NCBI GenBank assembly: GCA_963811635.1 | Contig: CAWESB010000012.1 | Coordinates: 52,672-116,671 of the forward strand | Direction: 5' to 3' | Length of the DNA: 64,000 nt | DNA from: JAIBJN01 sp963811635 | Lineage (GTDB): Bacteria; Actinomycetota; Thermoleophilia; Gaiellales; Gaiellaceae | Shown here: positions 7,278 to 14,539 of the stretch, piece after piece | Position numbering within the stretch: position 1 is the stretch's first letter | How the letters are laid out: every line of letters starts with the position of its first letter | The notes under the pieces: generated by a model | The model's input: only the letters and a program-made list of their open reading frames with translations | What the model was told of the DNA's origin: nothing | Database searches by the model: none | Translations under genes and position numbers: made by a program

Positions 7278-8615
7278 ATGTTTGACACGCTTTCCGACAA
7301 GCTGCAAGGGGCGCTCGGCGATCTCAGGAGCCGCGGCGTCCTCACCGAGGAGGATCTCTCCCGCGCAATGCGCGAGATCCGCCTCGCGCTGCTCGAGGCA
7401 GACGTCAACTTCAAAGTCGTCAAGGAGTTCGTCGGCCGCGTGCGCGAGCGCGCCTCGGGCGCCGCGGTGTCGAAGAGCCTCTCTCCGGGCCAGGAAGTGG
7501 TCAGGATCGTCCACGAGGAGCTGACCGAGCTGATGGGCTCCGGCGGCTCCAAGCTCGCCTTCTCGGGCCGGCCGCCGACCGTGATCCTCCTCGCGGGCCT
7601 CCAGGGCTCGGGCAAAACGACCGCCGCCGCCAAGCTCGCGCTGCTGCTGCGCAAGCACGAGAACAAGTCGCCCGCGCTCGTCGCGGCCGACCTCCAGCGC
7701 CCGGCCGCGGTCGACCAGCTCGAGCAGCTCGGCAAGCAGATCCAGATCCCCGTCTACCTCGACCGCTCGACCCAGGACCCGGTCGCGGTCGCGCGGCACG
7801 GGCTCGAGCAGGCGCAGGCGCAGGGGCGCGACGTGGTCATCGTCGACACCGCCGGCCGGCTGCAGATCGACGAGCCCCTCATGCAGGAGCTCGCCGCCGT
7901 CCGCAAGGAGGTGAAGCCGCACAACGTCCTGCTCGTCCTCGACTCGATGGCGGGCCAGGAGGCGGTCAACGTCGCCGAGGCCTTCCAGGAGCGCGTCGAC
8001 TTCGACGGCGTCATCCTGACGAAGCTCGACGGCGACGCCCGCGGGGGCGCCGCCCTGTCCGTCAAGGCGGTCACCGGCAAGCCGATCAAGCTCGCCTCCA
8101 CCGGCGAGAAGCTCGACCAGATCGAGTACTTCCATCCCGACCGGATGGCGTCGCGGATCCTCGGCATGGGCGACGTGCTCACGCTGATCGAGAAGGCCGA
8201 GCAGGCGGCCGAGGCAGACGAGCAGGAGGAGATGGAGCGCCGCCTCCGCGCGGGCCAGTTCACGTTCGAGGACTTCCTCCAGAGCTACCGGATGATGCGC
8301 CGCATGGGCCCGCTCAAGTCCGTCGTCGGCATGATTCCGGGGCTCGGCAAGCAGCTCCAGGGCGCCAACGTCGACGACCGGGAGCTGAGCAAGGTCGAGG
8401 CGATCGTCCTCTCGATGACCGTGGACGAGCGCCGTCGACCTGAGATCATCAACGGGCCGCGCCGCGCCCGGATCGCGAGGGGCAGCGGCACGACCGTCCA
8501 GCAGGTGAACCAACTGCTGAGCGCGCGCAAGCAGATGGCGAAGATGGTGAAGCAGATGGGCAAGGGCAAAATGCCCAACATCCAGTCGATCGCGGCAGCC
8601 CAGAAGCGCCGCTAG
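7278..8615 (+). CDS. ffh: Signal recognition particle protein Ffh
   Basis: SRP54 GTPase that binds signal peptides on the ribosome together with 4.5S RNA. 445 residues: N domain (1-90), G1 GLQGSGKTTAA (107-117), DTAGRLQIDEPLM, LTKLDGDARGG, the STGEKLDQIEYFHPDRMASRILGMGD linker (given here as motif text in two parts: STGEKLDQIEYF and HPDRMASRILGMGD), then the methionine-rich M domain from about 300, including RMMRRMGPLKSVVGMIPG and ERRRPEIINGPRRARIARGSG for RNA binding. Length and order are normal. It starts the ffh-rpsP-khpA-rimM-trmD-lepB run; rpsP follows after 18 nt. Confidence 0.97.
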   Translation: MFDTLSDKLQGALGDLRSRGVLTEEDLSRAMREIRLALLEADVNFKVVKEFVGRVRERASGAAVSKSLSPGQEVVRIVHEELTELMGSGGSKLAFSGRPPTVILLAGLQGSGKTTAAAKLALLLRKHENKSPALVAADLQRPAAVDQLEQLGKQIQIPVYLDRSTQDPVAVARHGLEQAQAQGRDVVIVDTAGRLQIDEPLMQELAAVRKEVKPHNVLLVLDSMAGQEAVNVAEAFQERVDFDGVILTKLDGDARGGAALSVKAVTGKPIKLASTGEKLDQIEYFHPDRMASRILGMGDVLTLIEKAEQAAEADEQEEMERRLRAGQFTFEDFLQSYRMMRRMGPLKSVVGMIPGLGKQLQGANVDDRELSKVEAIVLSMTVDERRRPEIINGPRRARIARGSGTTVQQVNQLLSARKQMAKMVKQMGKGKMPNIQSIAAAQKRR

Positions 8616-8633
8616 CACGAGAGAAAGGACCGA

Positions 8634-8873
8634 ATGGCAACTCGCATCAGACTGGCCCGCGTCGGGTCGAAGAAGAACCCGATCTACCGCGTGGTGGTCG
8701 CCGACGGCCGCTCGCCGCGCGACGGGCGCTTCATCGAGATCGTCGGGCGCTACAACCCGCAGACGAATCCGTCGACGATCTCGCTCGACGCGGAGAAGAT
8801 CCAGGACTGGATCGGGAAGGGCGCACAGCCGAGCGACTCGGTGAAGCGCCTGATGAAGGCCCAGGGCCTCTAG
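8634..8873 (+). CDS. rpsP: 30S ribosomal protein bS16
   Basis: A 79-residue ribosomal protein with the diagnostic start ATRIRLARVGSKKNPIYRVVVADGRSPRDGRFIEIVGRYNP (split as ATRIRLARVGSKKNP, IYRVVVADGRSPRDG, RFIEIVGRYNP). It assembles in the 5' domain of 16S rRNA. GAGAAAGGA precedes the ATG. Its position after ffh and before the KH protein, RimM and TrmD is the conserved bacterial order. Confidence 0.97.
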   Translation: MATRIRLARVGSKKNPIYRVVVADGRSPRDGRFIEIVGRYNPQTNPSTISLDAEKIQDWIGKGAQPSDSVKRLMKAQGL

Positions 8874-8881
8874 AGCTCGAC

Positions 8882-9118
8882 GTGGAGGAGATGCTCGAGT
8901 ACCTGGCACGGAACCTCGTCGACCAACCGGACGAGGTCCGGGTCGAGCGAACGGAGCGGGACGGCGCGGTCGTCCTCCGGCTGCATGTCGCCGACGAGGA
9001 CATCGGCAAGGTGATCGGGCGCCAGGGCCGCATCGCCCGCGCGCTCAGGACGCTCGTCCGCGCGAGCGGCGGGCGCCGCCACGAGCGCGCGCTGCTCGAG
9101 ATCGTTGACGCCCGCTGA
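8882..9118 (+). CDS. khpA: KH-domain RNA-binding protein KhpA
   Basis: A 78-residue single KH domain of the YlqC/KhpA type, with the VADEDIGKVIGRQGRIARALRTL core that contains the GxxG loop GRQG. It binds RNA; in Gram-positives KhpA partners KhpB/Jag and affects cell-size control and small-RNA metabolism. The GTG start is 8 nt after rpsP; an in-frame ATG three codons later is possible. The 3' end overlaps rimM by 14 nt, so the two are translationally coupled. Confidence 0.92.
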   Translation: MEEMLEYLARNLVDQPDEVRVERTERDGAVVLRLHVADEDIGKVIGRQGRIARALRTLVRASGGRRHERALLEIVDAR

Positions 9119-9593
9119 CGCTGCGGGAGCGGATCCCTGGGTCGCGGTCGGGCGCGTGGGCCGGCCGCACGGGCTCAAGGGCGCCTTCGTCGTCGAGAAC
9201 GCGAGCGACGACCCCGGGCGGTTTGCCGTGGGCGCGACCGTGTACGTCGCGCGCGAGCCGGCCATCGTCGCAGAGTCGAAGCGCTCCGGCGGCCGCCTGG
9301 TCGTCCGGCTCGACCGCGCCGCGCCGCGCGGTGCCGTGCTCGAGCTCCCGGCTTCCGAGCTGCCTCCCGCCGGCGACGACGAGTTCTACGTCTACGAGCT
9401 CGTCGGCATGACCGTCGTGGAGCAGGGGGGACGTGTGCTCGGGCGCGTGCAGGACGTGTCGCCCGGCGTGGCGAACGACATCCTCGAGCTGGAAGGCGGG
9501 ACGTCGCTGCCGATGGTTGAGGATTGCGTCCGGGCGGTCGATCTGGAGGAAGGCCGGATCGTGGTTGCGCCCGGGTTCGCGCCCGAAAGCTAA
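9105..9593 (+). CDS. rimM: Ribosome maturation factor RimM
   Basis: 162 residues. The N-terminal RimM beta-barrel starts WVAVGRVGRPHGLKGAFVV and the C-terminal PRC-like domain carries DDEFYVYELVGMTVV, LGRVQDVSPGVANDILEL and LPMVEDCVRAVDLEEGRIVV. It assists maturation of the 30S head together with S19. The TTG start overlaps khpA. A TAATCT hexamer overlapping the rimM stop may fire an internal promoter for trmD. Confidence 0.94.
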   Translation: MTPADAAGADPWVAVGRVGRPHGLKGAFVVENASDDPGRFAVGATVYVAREPAIVAESKRSGGRLVVRLDRAAPRGAVLELPASELPPAGDDEFYVYELVGMTVVEQGGRVLGRVQDVSPGVANDILELEGGTSLPMVEDCVRAVDLEEGRIVVAPGFAPES

Positions 9594-9604
9594 TCTCGCA
9601 CTCG

Positions 9605-10261
9605 ATGCAGATCGACGTCTTCACCCTGCTTCCGCACGCCTTCTCGTGGCTCACCGAGCAGCGCCCCGTAGCCGCGGTGCTGGGCTCCGGCCTGGATCTC
9701 CGCTTCCTCAACTACAGGGACTACACGCCTCTGACGGGCGGTCAGGTCGACGACGAGCCCTACGGCGGCGGCGCGGGGATGGTGCTGCGCGTCGACGTCG
9801 TCTGCGCCGCGCTCGAGGCCGTCTACGGCGCCACGTCGGGGCGCCGCGTGGTCGCGTTCTCGCCGCAAGGCCGCCAGCTCGATCAGGCGCTGGTCGAGGA
9901 GCTGGCCGAGGCCGATGCGCTCACCCTCCTCTCCGCCCGCTTCGAGGGCTTCGACGAGCGCATCCTCGAGCACGTCGCCACGGACACGCTCTCGATCGGC
10001 CCCTACGTCCTCTCCGGCGGCGAGCTTCCGGCCATGGTGCTGCTCGACGCGGTCGCGAGGCGGCTGCCGGGAGCGATCCGCGAGGAGAGCGCTGCGATCG
10101 AGACCTTCTCGGACGCGCTCGAGGGCGGCTTCGAGTTTCCGCACTACACGCGCCCGGCCGAGTTTCGCGGCTGGCGCGTCCCCGAGGTCCTGCTCTCCGG
10201 AAACCACGCGCGGATCGACGACTGGCGCCGCGAGCGCAGCAGGGAGCGCACGCCTTCGTGA
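9605..10261 (+). CDS. trmD: tRNA (guanine37-N1)-methyltransferase TrmD
   Basis: SPOUT-class enzyme that methylates G37 of tRNAs next to the anticodon, preventing +1 frameshifting. 218 residues: start MQIDVFTLLPHAF, DDEPYGGGAGMVLR, LLSARFEGFDERI, SIGPYVLSGGELPAMVLLDA (trefoil-knot SAM site) and VPEVLLSGNHARIDDWRRE. Length is slightly shorter than the typical 230-250. The ATG lies 8 nt after TAATCT (9591-9596), consistent with leaderless expression from an internal promoter. The stop overlaps the lepB GTG (GTGA). Confidence 0.96.
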   Translation: MQIDVFTLLPHAFSWLTEQRPVAAVLGSGLDLRFLNYRDYTPLTGGQVDDEPYGGGAGMVLRVDVVCAALEAVYGATSGRRVVAFSPQGRQLDQALVEELAEADALTLLSARFEGFDERILEHVATDTLSIGPYVLSGGELPAMVLLDAVARRLPGAIREESAAIETFSDALEGGFEFPHYTRPAEFRGWRVPEVLLSGNHARIDDWRRERSRERTPS

Positions 10262-10857
10262 CCGGTCCGCTCGACCGCCTCACCGCGTCGCTGCCGGCGC
10301 CGTGGGACACGATCGTGGACTGGGCGATCACGATCACGATCGCGGTCGCGGCCGTGCTCGCGATCAAGGCGTGGGTGGTGAACCCGTACCGGATCCCGTC
10401 CTCGTCGATGGAGCCGACGCTCCACTGCGCGACGCCCGAGCCCGGCTGCCAGGCGGACGCCTCCGACCGGGTGCTCGCGAACCGCTTCATCTACCGGTTC
10501 CGCGACCCGAAGCGGGGCGACATCGTCGTCTTCGAGACCCCGCAGCGCGCGATCGAGCGTTGCGGCGCCGGCGGCACGTTCGTCAAGCGGTTGATCGGGA
10601 CTCCGGGTGACACGATCTCGATGAGAGGCGGCGTGCTCCAGGTCAACGGGCAGCGCGTCGACGAGCCGTACGTGAACGGCGGGCCGCCGGGTCCGGACTT
10701 CACGAAGCGGACGCTCGGGGCCGACGAGTACTTCATGATGGGCGACAACCGTGCCCAGTCCTGCGACAGCCGCGAGTGGGGAACCGTCTCGCGCGACGAT
10801 CTGATCGGCCCGGTATTCGCCGTCTACTGGCCCCTGACTCGGCTCGGCCTGCGGTAA
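10258..10857 (+). CDS. lepB: Signal peptidase I (first tandem copy)
   Basis: Membrane serine protease that removes signal peptides. 199 residues with a single N-terminal membrane helix (about 22-42, ITITIAVAAVLAIKAWVV), catalytic Ser in PSSSMEPTL and catalytic Lys in TFVKRLIGTPGDT, then EYFMMGDNRAQSCDSREWGTV (family box D/E: MGDNR...DSR). Cys pairs CATPEPGC and CGAG flank the catalytic core. The GTG start overlaps the trmD stop. The following paralogue shares a 109-bp identical DNA tract with this gene. Confidence 0.95.
   Translation: MTGPLDRLTASLPAPWDTIVDWAITITIAVAAVLAIKAWVVNPYRIPSSSMEPTLHCATPEPGCQADASDRVLANRFIYRFRDPKRGDIVVFETPQRAIERCGAGGTFVKRLIGTPGDTISMRGGVLQVNGQRVDEPYVNGGPPGPDFTKRTLGADEYFMMGDNRAQSCDSREWGTVSRDDLIGPVFAVYWPLTRLGLR
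10342..10450 (+). repeat. 109-bp direct repeat, copy A (inside lepB)
   Basis: Positions 10342-10450 and 10945-11053 are identical base for base (offset 603), covering the membrane helix end, the PSSSMEPTL active site and the CATPEPGC segment. Flanking coding sequence has clearly diverged, so this looks like a gene-conversion tract between tandem paralogues. Confidence 0.95.
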
Positions 10858-10880
10858 CGGGAGGCCGTCTTCCTCCGCGG

Positions 10881-10886
10881 TAGGCT
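10881..10886 (+). promoter_or_regulatory. Candidate -10 of the second signal peptidase gene
   Basis: TAGGCT is followed after 7 nt by an in-frame GTC codon (10894), the spacing at which other genes in this window have their start codon. The surrounding bases resemble the elements at 6923 and 11511. Confidence 0.4.
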
Positions 10887-10938
10887 CGAATCGGTCCCCG
10901 AACCCTGGCCGACGATCGTCGACTGGGTCGTCACGATC

Positions 10939-11463
10939 TTGGTGGCGGTCGCGGCCGTGCTCGCGATCAAGGCGTGGGTGGTGAACCCGTACCGGATCCC
11001 GTCCTCGTCGATGGAGCCGACGCTCCACTGCGCGACGCCCGAGCCCGGCTGCCTGGCAGGGACCTCCGACCGCGTGCTCGCGAACCGGTTCGTCTACCAC
11101 TTCGAGGATCCGTCTCGGGGTGACATCATCGTCTTCAAGACTCCGCCAAGGGCCGAGGAGATGTGCCCGGGGCCCGGCGGCGTGTTCGTCAAGCGGCTGG
11201 TCGGCCTGCCCGGGGACACGATCGAGATCCGCGCGGGCCAGCTGTACGTGAACGACGAGCCGCTGGCGGAGCCGTACGTCTTCGGCGGCGAGGTCGGCGA
11301 CGACTTCGGCCCGATCACGGTCGAGGAGGGCCGCTACTTCATGATGGGCGACAACCGCTATCAGTCGTGCGACAGCCGCGAATGGGGCACCGTCCCGCGC
11401 GACAACCTGATCGGCCCGGTCTTCGCCCGCTACTGGCCGGTTCAGCGGATCGGCTTCCAGTAG
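10939..11463 (+). CDS. lepB: Signal peptidase I (second tandem copy)
   Basis: Paralogue of the preceding gene with catalytic Ser in PSSSMEPTL, Lys in VFVKRLVGLPGDT and the RYFMMGDNRYQSCDSREWG box. The first usable start, TTG 10939, truncates the membrane helix to about 15 residues. Homology to the first copy (PEPWPTIVDWVVTI against PAPWDTIVDWAITI) continues upstream in frame to about 10894, where only GTC lies at the leaderless distance from TAGGCT. The true start is therefore probably upstream of 10939 at a non-standard codon, or a base is wrong. Two signal peptidases may split substrate classes. Confidence 0.9.
   Translation: MVAVAAVLAIKAWVVNPYRIPSSSMEPTLHCATPEPGCLAGTSDRVLANRFVYHFEDPSRGDIIVFKTPPRAEEMCPGPGGVFVKRLVGLPGDTIEIRAGQLYVNDEPLAEPYVFGGEVGDDFGPITVEEGRYFMMGDNRYQSCDSREWGTVPRDNLIGPVFARYWPVQRIGFQ
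10945..11053 (+). repeat. 109-bp direct repeat, copy B (inside second lepB)
   Basis: Identical to 10342-10450. The bases on both sides differ (C/G before, A/T after), marking sharp edges. Confidence 0.95.
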
Positions 11464-11651
11464 ACGCCTTTCGGCACGCTTCCGTGCGCCACTCGCGCGA
11501 AGTTCCGCGCTAGGGTCGAAGCGGGGGCCCCCGCGACCGTCCCAAACGGCTGTGGCCGAGTGAGACGAGTCGGGAAACCCGGGGACGGCATCCGGCCTCC
11601 GAAGACGTGAGGTTCCGCTAGCATTCTCGCGCGGCTTCGGCCGCCCTTTTC
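11464..11651 (+). promoter_or_regulatory. rplS upstream region: repeated element copy 2 and -10
   Basis: 188 bp without a gene. At 11508 CGCTAGGGTCGAAGCGGGGG repeats the element at 6920. It is followed by GC-rich inverted segments (for example GGGGGCCCCC and TCGGGAAACCCGGGGACGG), which suggest a folded leader of about 100 nt. A second hexamer, TAGCAT (11619-11624), lies 27 nt before the rplS ATG. A ribosomal-protein leader is possible; no known riboswitch class was recognised. Confidence 0.4.
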
Positions 11652-12002
11652 ATGACGACGCCCATCGACATCCTCGAGCGCAAGCAGTTGCGCGAAGACA
11701 TCCCCCGGTTCAAGGCGGGGGACACGGTGCGCGTCCATTTCCAGGTGATCGAGGGTCAGCGCCGACGCGTGCAGGTCTTCGAGGGCATCGTCATCAAGCG
11801 CCAGGGCGCCGGCGCCCGCGAGACGTTTACCGTCCGCAAGAACTCCTTCGGCGTCGGCGTCGAGCGGACGTTCCCGCTCCACTCGCCCAAGATCGAGAAG
11901 ATCGAGGTCGCCGCGATCGGCGACGTCAACCGCGCCAAGCTCTACTACTTGCGCTCGAAAGTGGGCAAGAAGGCGCGCGTGCGCGAGAAGCAGCGGACCT
12001 AA
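11652..12002 (+). CDS. rplS: 50S ribosomal protein bL19
   Basis: 116 residues with the family start DILERKQLREDIPRFKAGDTV, then RRRVQVFEGIVIKRQG, TFTVRKNSFGVGVERTFPLHSP and KIEKIEVAAIGDVNRAKLYYLR. Sits at the 30S-50S interface. Length is normal. A TATCCT hexamer right after its stop drives rnhB. Confidence 0.97.
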   Translation: MTTPIDILERKQLREDIPRFKAGDTVRVHFQVIEGQRRRVQVFEGIVIKRQGAGARETFTVRKNSFGVGVERTFPLHSPKIEKIEVAAIGDVNRAKLYYLRSKVGKKARVREKQRT

Positions 12003-12006
12003 GCGC

Positions 12007-12012
12007 TATCCT
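12007..12012 (+). promoter_or_regulatory. -10 of leaderless rnhB
   Basis: TATCCT, then 7 nt (CGCGCCC), then the GTG start at 12020. No SD is present. Confidence 0.55.
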
Positions 12013-12019
12013 CGCGCCC

Positions 12020-12700
12020 GTGGCGACCATGCGCCGTCCGGGACGAAAACTGCTGGCCTTCGACCGCCGCCTAGGGGTGCGCTTCGTCGCGGGCGCAGAC
12101 GAGGCCGGGCGCGGCAGCCTCGCCGGGCCCCTTGTTACCGCGGGCGTCCTCCTCGACTACGAGCGCCTCCGCGAGCACGCAGTCCGGCCCCTTGCTCTCC
12201 TGAACGACTCCAAGCAGGTCGACCCGGCACAGCGCGAGGAGCTCTTCCGGGCCGTCGCGCGCTGTGCGACCCGGATCGCGGTCCGCGTCATCCCGCCCGG
12301 CGCGATCGACCGTGACGGTCTCCATCGCTCGAACCTCCGCGGGTTGCGCGAGGCACTAGCGGCGCTGGCGCCGCCGGCGGAGGCCTGTCTGGTCGACGGC
12401 TTCCGGCTCGGCCCGCTCGCCCCGCCGCACGTTGCCGTGGTGGACGGCGACACGAAGAGCGCCGCCATCGCCGCCGCCTCGATCGTCGCCAAGGTCGTCC
12501 GTGACCGGGCGATGCACCGGCTCGACGCCGTCTATCCCGGCTACGGATTCGCCTCCCACGTCGGCTACATCACGCCTGGGCACTCGGCGATCGTGCGCCG
12601 CCTCGGGCCGAGCTCGATCCACCGCCGCTCGTTCGACGCGCGCTGCTATGCGGAGCTCGAGGACGTCGCGCCGGAGCTCGTCGCAGCGGCTCGGGCCTGA
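12020..12700 (+). CDS. rnhB: Ribonuclease HII
   Basis: Cleaves RNA in RNA-DNA hybrids, including single misincorporated ribonucleotides. 226 residues: the catalytic Asp27-Glu28 in GADEAGRGSLAGPLV, LNDSKQ, the Asp in LVDGFRLG, and DTKSAAIAAASIVAKVVRDR with the fourth acidic residue, followed by YPGYGFASHVGYITPGH. The GTG start is leaderless by geometry; an ATG three codons later is an alternative. Confidence 0.95.
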   Translation: MATMRRPGRKLLAFDRRLGVRFVAGADEAGRGSLAGPLVTAGVLLDYERLREHAVRPLALLNDSKQVDPAQREELFRAVARCATRIAVRVIPPGAIDRDGLHRSNLRGLREALAALAPPAEACLVDGFRLGPLAPPHVAVVDGDTKSAAIAAASIVAKVVRDRAMHRLDAVYPGYGFASHVGYITPGHSAIVRRLGPSSIHRRSFDARCYAELEDVAPELVAAARA

Positions 12701-13013
12701 GGCGGAGGCGCGCGTCCGCCGCCACTACCGTCTGCGCGGCTACCGGATCCTGGCCGCGAACGCCCGCGCCGCCGGCTACGAGCTGGACCTCGTCGTGCGA
12801 CGCGGCCGGACCGTCGTCGTCTGCGAGGTCAAGGCCCGCAGCGGCCCCGGCTACGGAAGCCCGCTCGAGGCGGTCGGGCCCGAGAAGGCCCGGCGCGTGC
12901 GGCGGGCTGCGGAGGCGTGGCTGGCCCTTCGTCCCGAGCTCACCGGGCTCGAAGTACGCCTCGAGGCAGTTGCCGTCCAGGGCGGCCGCATCGAGCGTGC
13001 AGCGTTCGAGTAG
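12648..13013 (+). CDS. YraN family endonuclease-like protein (UPF0102)
   Basis: Small PD-(D/E)xK-fold protein found between rnhB and comM in many bacteria. It has ARVRRHYRLRGYRILAANAR, the metal-site pattern GYELDLVV...VVVCEVKARSG (E-x-D then E-x-K) and GPEKARRVRRAAEAWLA. The conserved part begins about 12 residues after ATG 12648, the only standard start available, which overlaps the end of rnhB by 53 nt. No other start codon lies between it and the domain. The exact function of YraN is not established; a role in DNA processing with DprA/ComM is inferred from synteny. Confidence 0.85.
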   Translation: MRSSRTSRRSSSQRLGPEAEARVRRHYRLRGYRILAANARAAGYELDLVVRRGRTVVVCEVKARSGPGYGSPLEAVGPEKARRVRRAAEAWLALRPELTGLEVRLEAVAVQGGRIERAAFE

Positions 13014-13071
13014 TCACGGCTCTGTGACGAACTCGGCGCGATTCGCGCGCCACCCGCGCACGTTCCCCGCC

Positions 13072-13077
13072 TAGCGT
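13072..13077 (+). promoter_or_regulatory. -10 of leaderless comM
   Basis: TAGCGT, 7 nt (CGAGGGC), then the GTG start at 13085. No SD. Confidence 0.55.
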
Positions 13078-13084
13078 CGAGGGC

Positions 13085-14539
13085 GTGCTTGCGCGCGCCG
13101 TCACCCATGCGCTCGTCGGCCTCGAAGCGAGGCCTGTCGAGGTCGAGGCACACCTCCAGCGGGGCGTGCCGGGCTTCGCGATCGTCGGGCTCCCGGACAA
13201 GGCCTGCCAGGAGGCGAAGGAGCGCGTCCGCTCGGGCATCACCAGCGCCGAGCTCGAGTGGCCGCTCCGCCGGATCACCGTCAACCTCGCTCCTGCCGGC
13301 CTACGCAAGGAGGGCTCGGGCTATGACCTCCCGATCGCGCTGGCGGTCCTCGCCGCCTCGCGGCAGATTCCGCCCGAGACGCTCGCCGAGCACGCGGCGA
13401 TGGGAGAGCTCGCTCTCGACGGCCGCCTACGCCCGGTGCCGGGCGCCCTCGTCGCCGCCGAGGCAGCCCGTCGGGCCGGGCTCTCTCGGCTCCTGTGCCC
13501 GCACGAGTCGGCCTCGGAGGCGTCCCTCGCCGGCATCGAGGCCATCCCGCTGCGGCACCTGGCGGAAGCCGGCGCCTTCCTTCAGGGCCGCTTTCGCCCC
13601 GAGCCCGCGGAGCCGTCGCCGTCCACCGCGAATGGCGCCCTTCCGGACCTGGCTGACGTCCGCGGCCAGGCACGGGCGCGGCGGGCCCTCGAGATCGTGG
13701 CGGCGGGGCGCCACAACGTCCTCCTGGCCGGCCCGCCCGGCACGGGCAAGACGATGCTGGCCCGACGTCTGCCGTCCGTCCTGCCGGCTCTGACGCTCGA
13801 ACAGGCACTCGAGGTCACGCGGATCCACTCCGTCGCCGGGATCCTTTCGGCCGACCACCCGCTCGTCGACCGGGCGCCGTTCCGAGCTCCGCATCACACC
13901 GCCTCTGCCGCCGCGGTCGTGGGCGGCGGCCCCGGCCCGCGTCCCGGCGAGGTGAGCCTCGCACACCACGGTGTGCTGCTCCTCGACGAGCTCCCCGAGT
14001 TCCATCGCCCCGTGCTGGAGGCGCTACGCCAACCGCTGGAGGACGGCGTCGTCGCGATTGCGCGGGTCGCGGGCCAGGCGGTCTTCCCGGCCCGGTTCGT
14101 CCTGGTGGCGACGATGAACCTCTGCCCATGCGGCGCGCGGGGCGATCCCGCCGTGGAGTGCCGCTGCTCGCCGCAGAAGCTCGCCGCGTACGGGCTGAAG
14201 CTCTCGCGCGCGTTGCTCGACCGCTTCGACCTGGTCGTGCACGTCCCCAGGCCCAGGGGGCACGAGCTCGACGCCGTTCCGGGCGAAGCTTCCGCTTCGG
14301 TTCGCGGGCGGGTCGAACCGGCCTCGGAACGGCTGCGGGTGGGGCGACCCCGTCTGAGTCGGGAAGCCCGTGATCTCCTCGTGCGCGCCGTCGACACGCT
14401 TCCGCTCTCCGGGCGGGGCCGTGCCCGCGTCGCCCGGGTGGCGGCGACGGTCGCCGCGCTCGCGGGCGCCGAGGCGGTCGCCGCCGAGCACATCGCCGAG
14501 GCGCTCTCCTACCGCGCCCCACCGGAGCTGGCACCGTGA
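13085..14539 (+). CDS. comM: YifB/ComM family Mg-chelatase-like AAA+ ATPase
   Basis: Hexameric branch-migration helicase (ComM) that aids integration of foreign DNA. 484 residues: N-terminal ChlI-like domain (AIVGLPDKACQEAKERV, APAGLRKEGSGYDLPIAL), Walker A GPPGTGKTM near 215, FRAPHHTASAAAVVGGG, GEVSLAHHGVLLLDELPEF with Walker B and Sensor 1 ATMNLCPCGA. The C-terminal Mg-chelatase part carries a zinc-like CPCGARG...ECRC set. The stop overlaps the dprA GTG by 4 bp, pairing the two in one operon. Confidence 0.96.
   Translation: MLARAVTHALVGLEARPVEVEAHLQRGVPGFAIVGLPDKACQEAKERVRSGITSAELEWPLRRITVNLAPAGLRKEGSGYDLPIALAVLAASRQIPPETLAEHAAMGELALDGRLRPVPGALVAAEAARRAGLSRLLCPHESASEASLAGIEAIPLRHLAEAGAFLQGRFRPEPAEPSPSTANGALPDLADVRGQARARRALEIVAAGRHNVLLAGPPGTGKTMLARRLPSVLPALTLEQALEVTRIHSVAGILSADHPLVDRAPFRAPHHTASAAAVVGGGPGPRPGEVSLAHHGVLLLDELPEFHRPVLEALRQPLEDGVVAIARVAGQAVFPARFVLVATMNLCPCGARGDPAVECRCSPQKLAAYGLKLSRALLDRFDLVVHVPRPRGHELDAVPGEASASVRGRVEPASERLRVGRPRLSREARDLLVRAVDTLPLSGRGRARVARVAATVAALAGAEAVAAEHIAEALSYRAPPELAP

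Noticed and set aside
11464..11651. Known riboswitch or SRP RNA upstream of rplS
   Set aside because: I compared by eye with cobalamin, c-di-AMP, c-di-GMP and SRP RNA patterns and found no convincing core; kept only as an unidentified leader.
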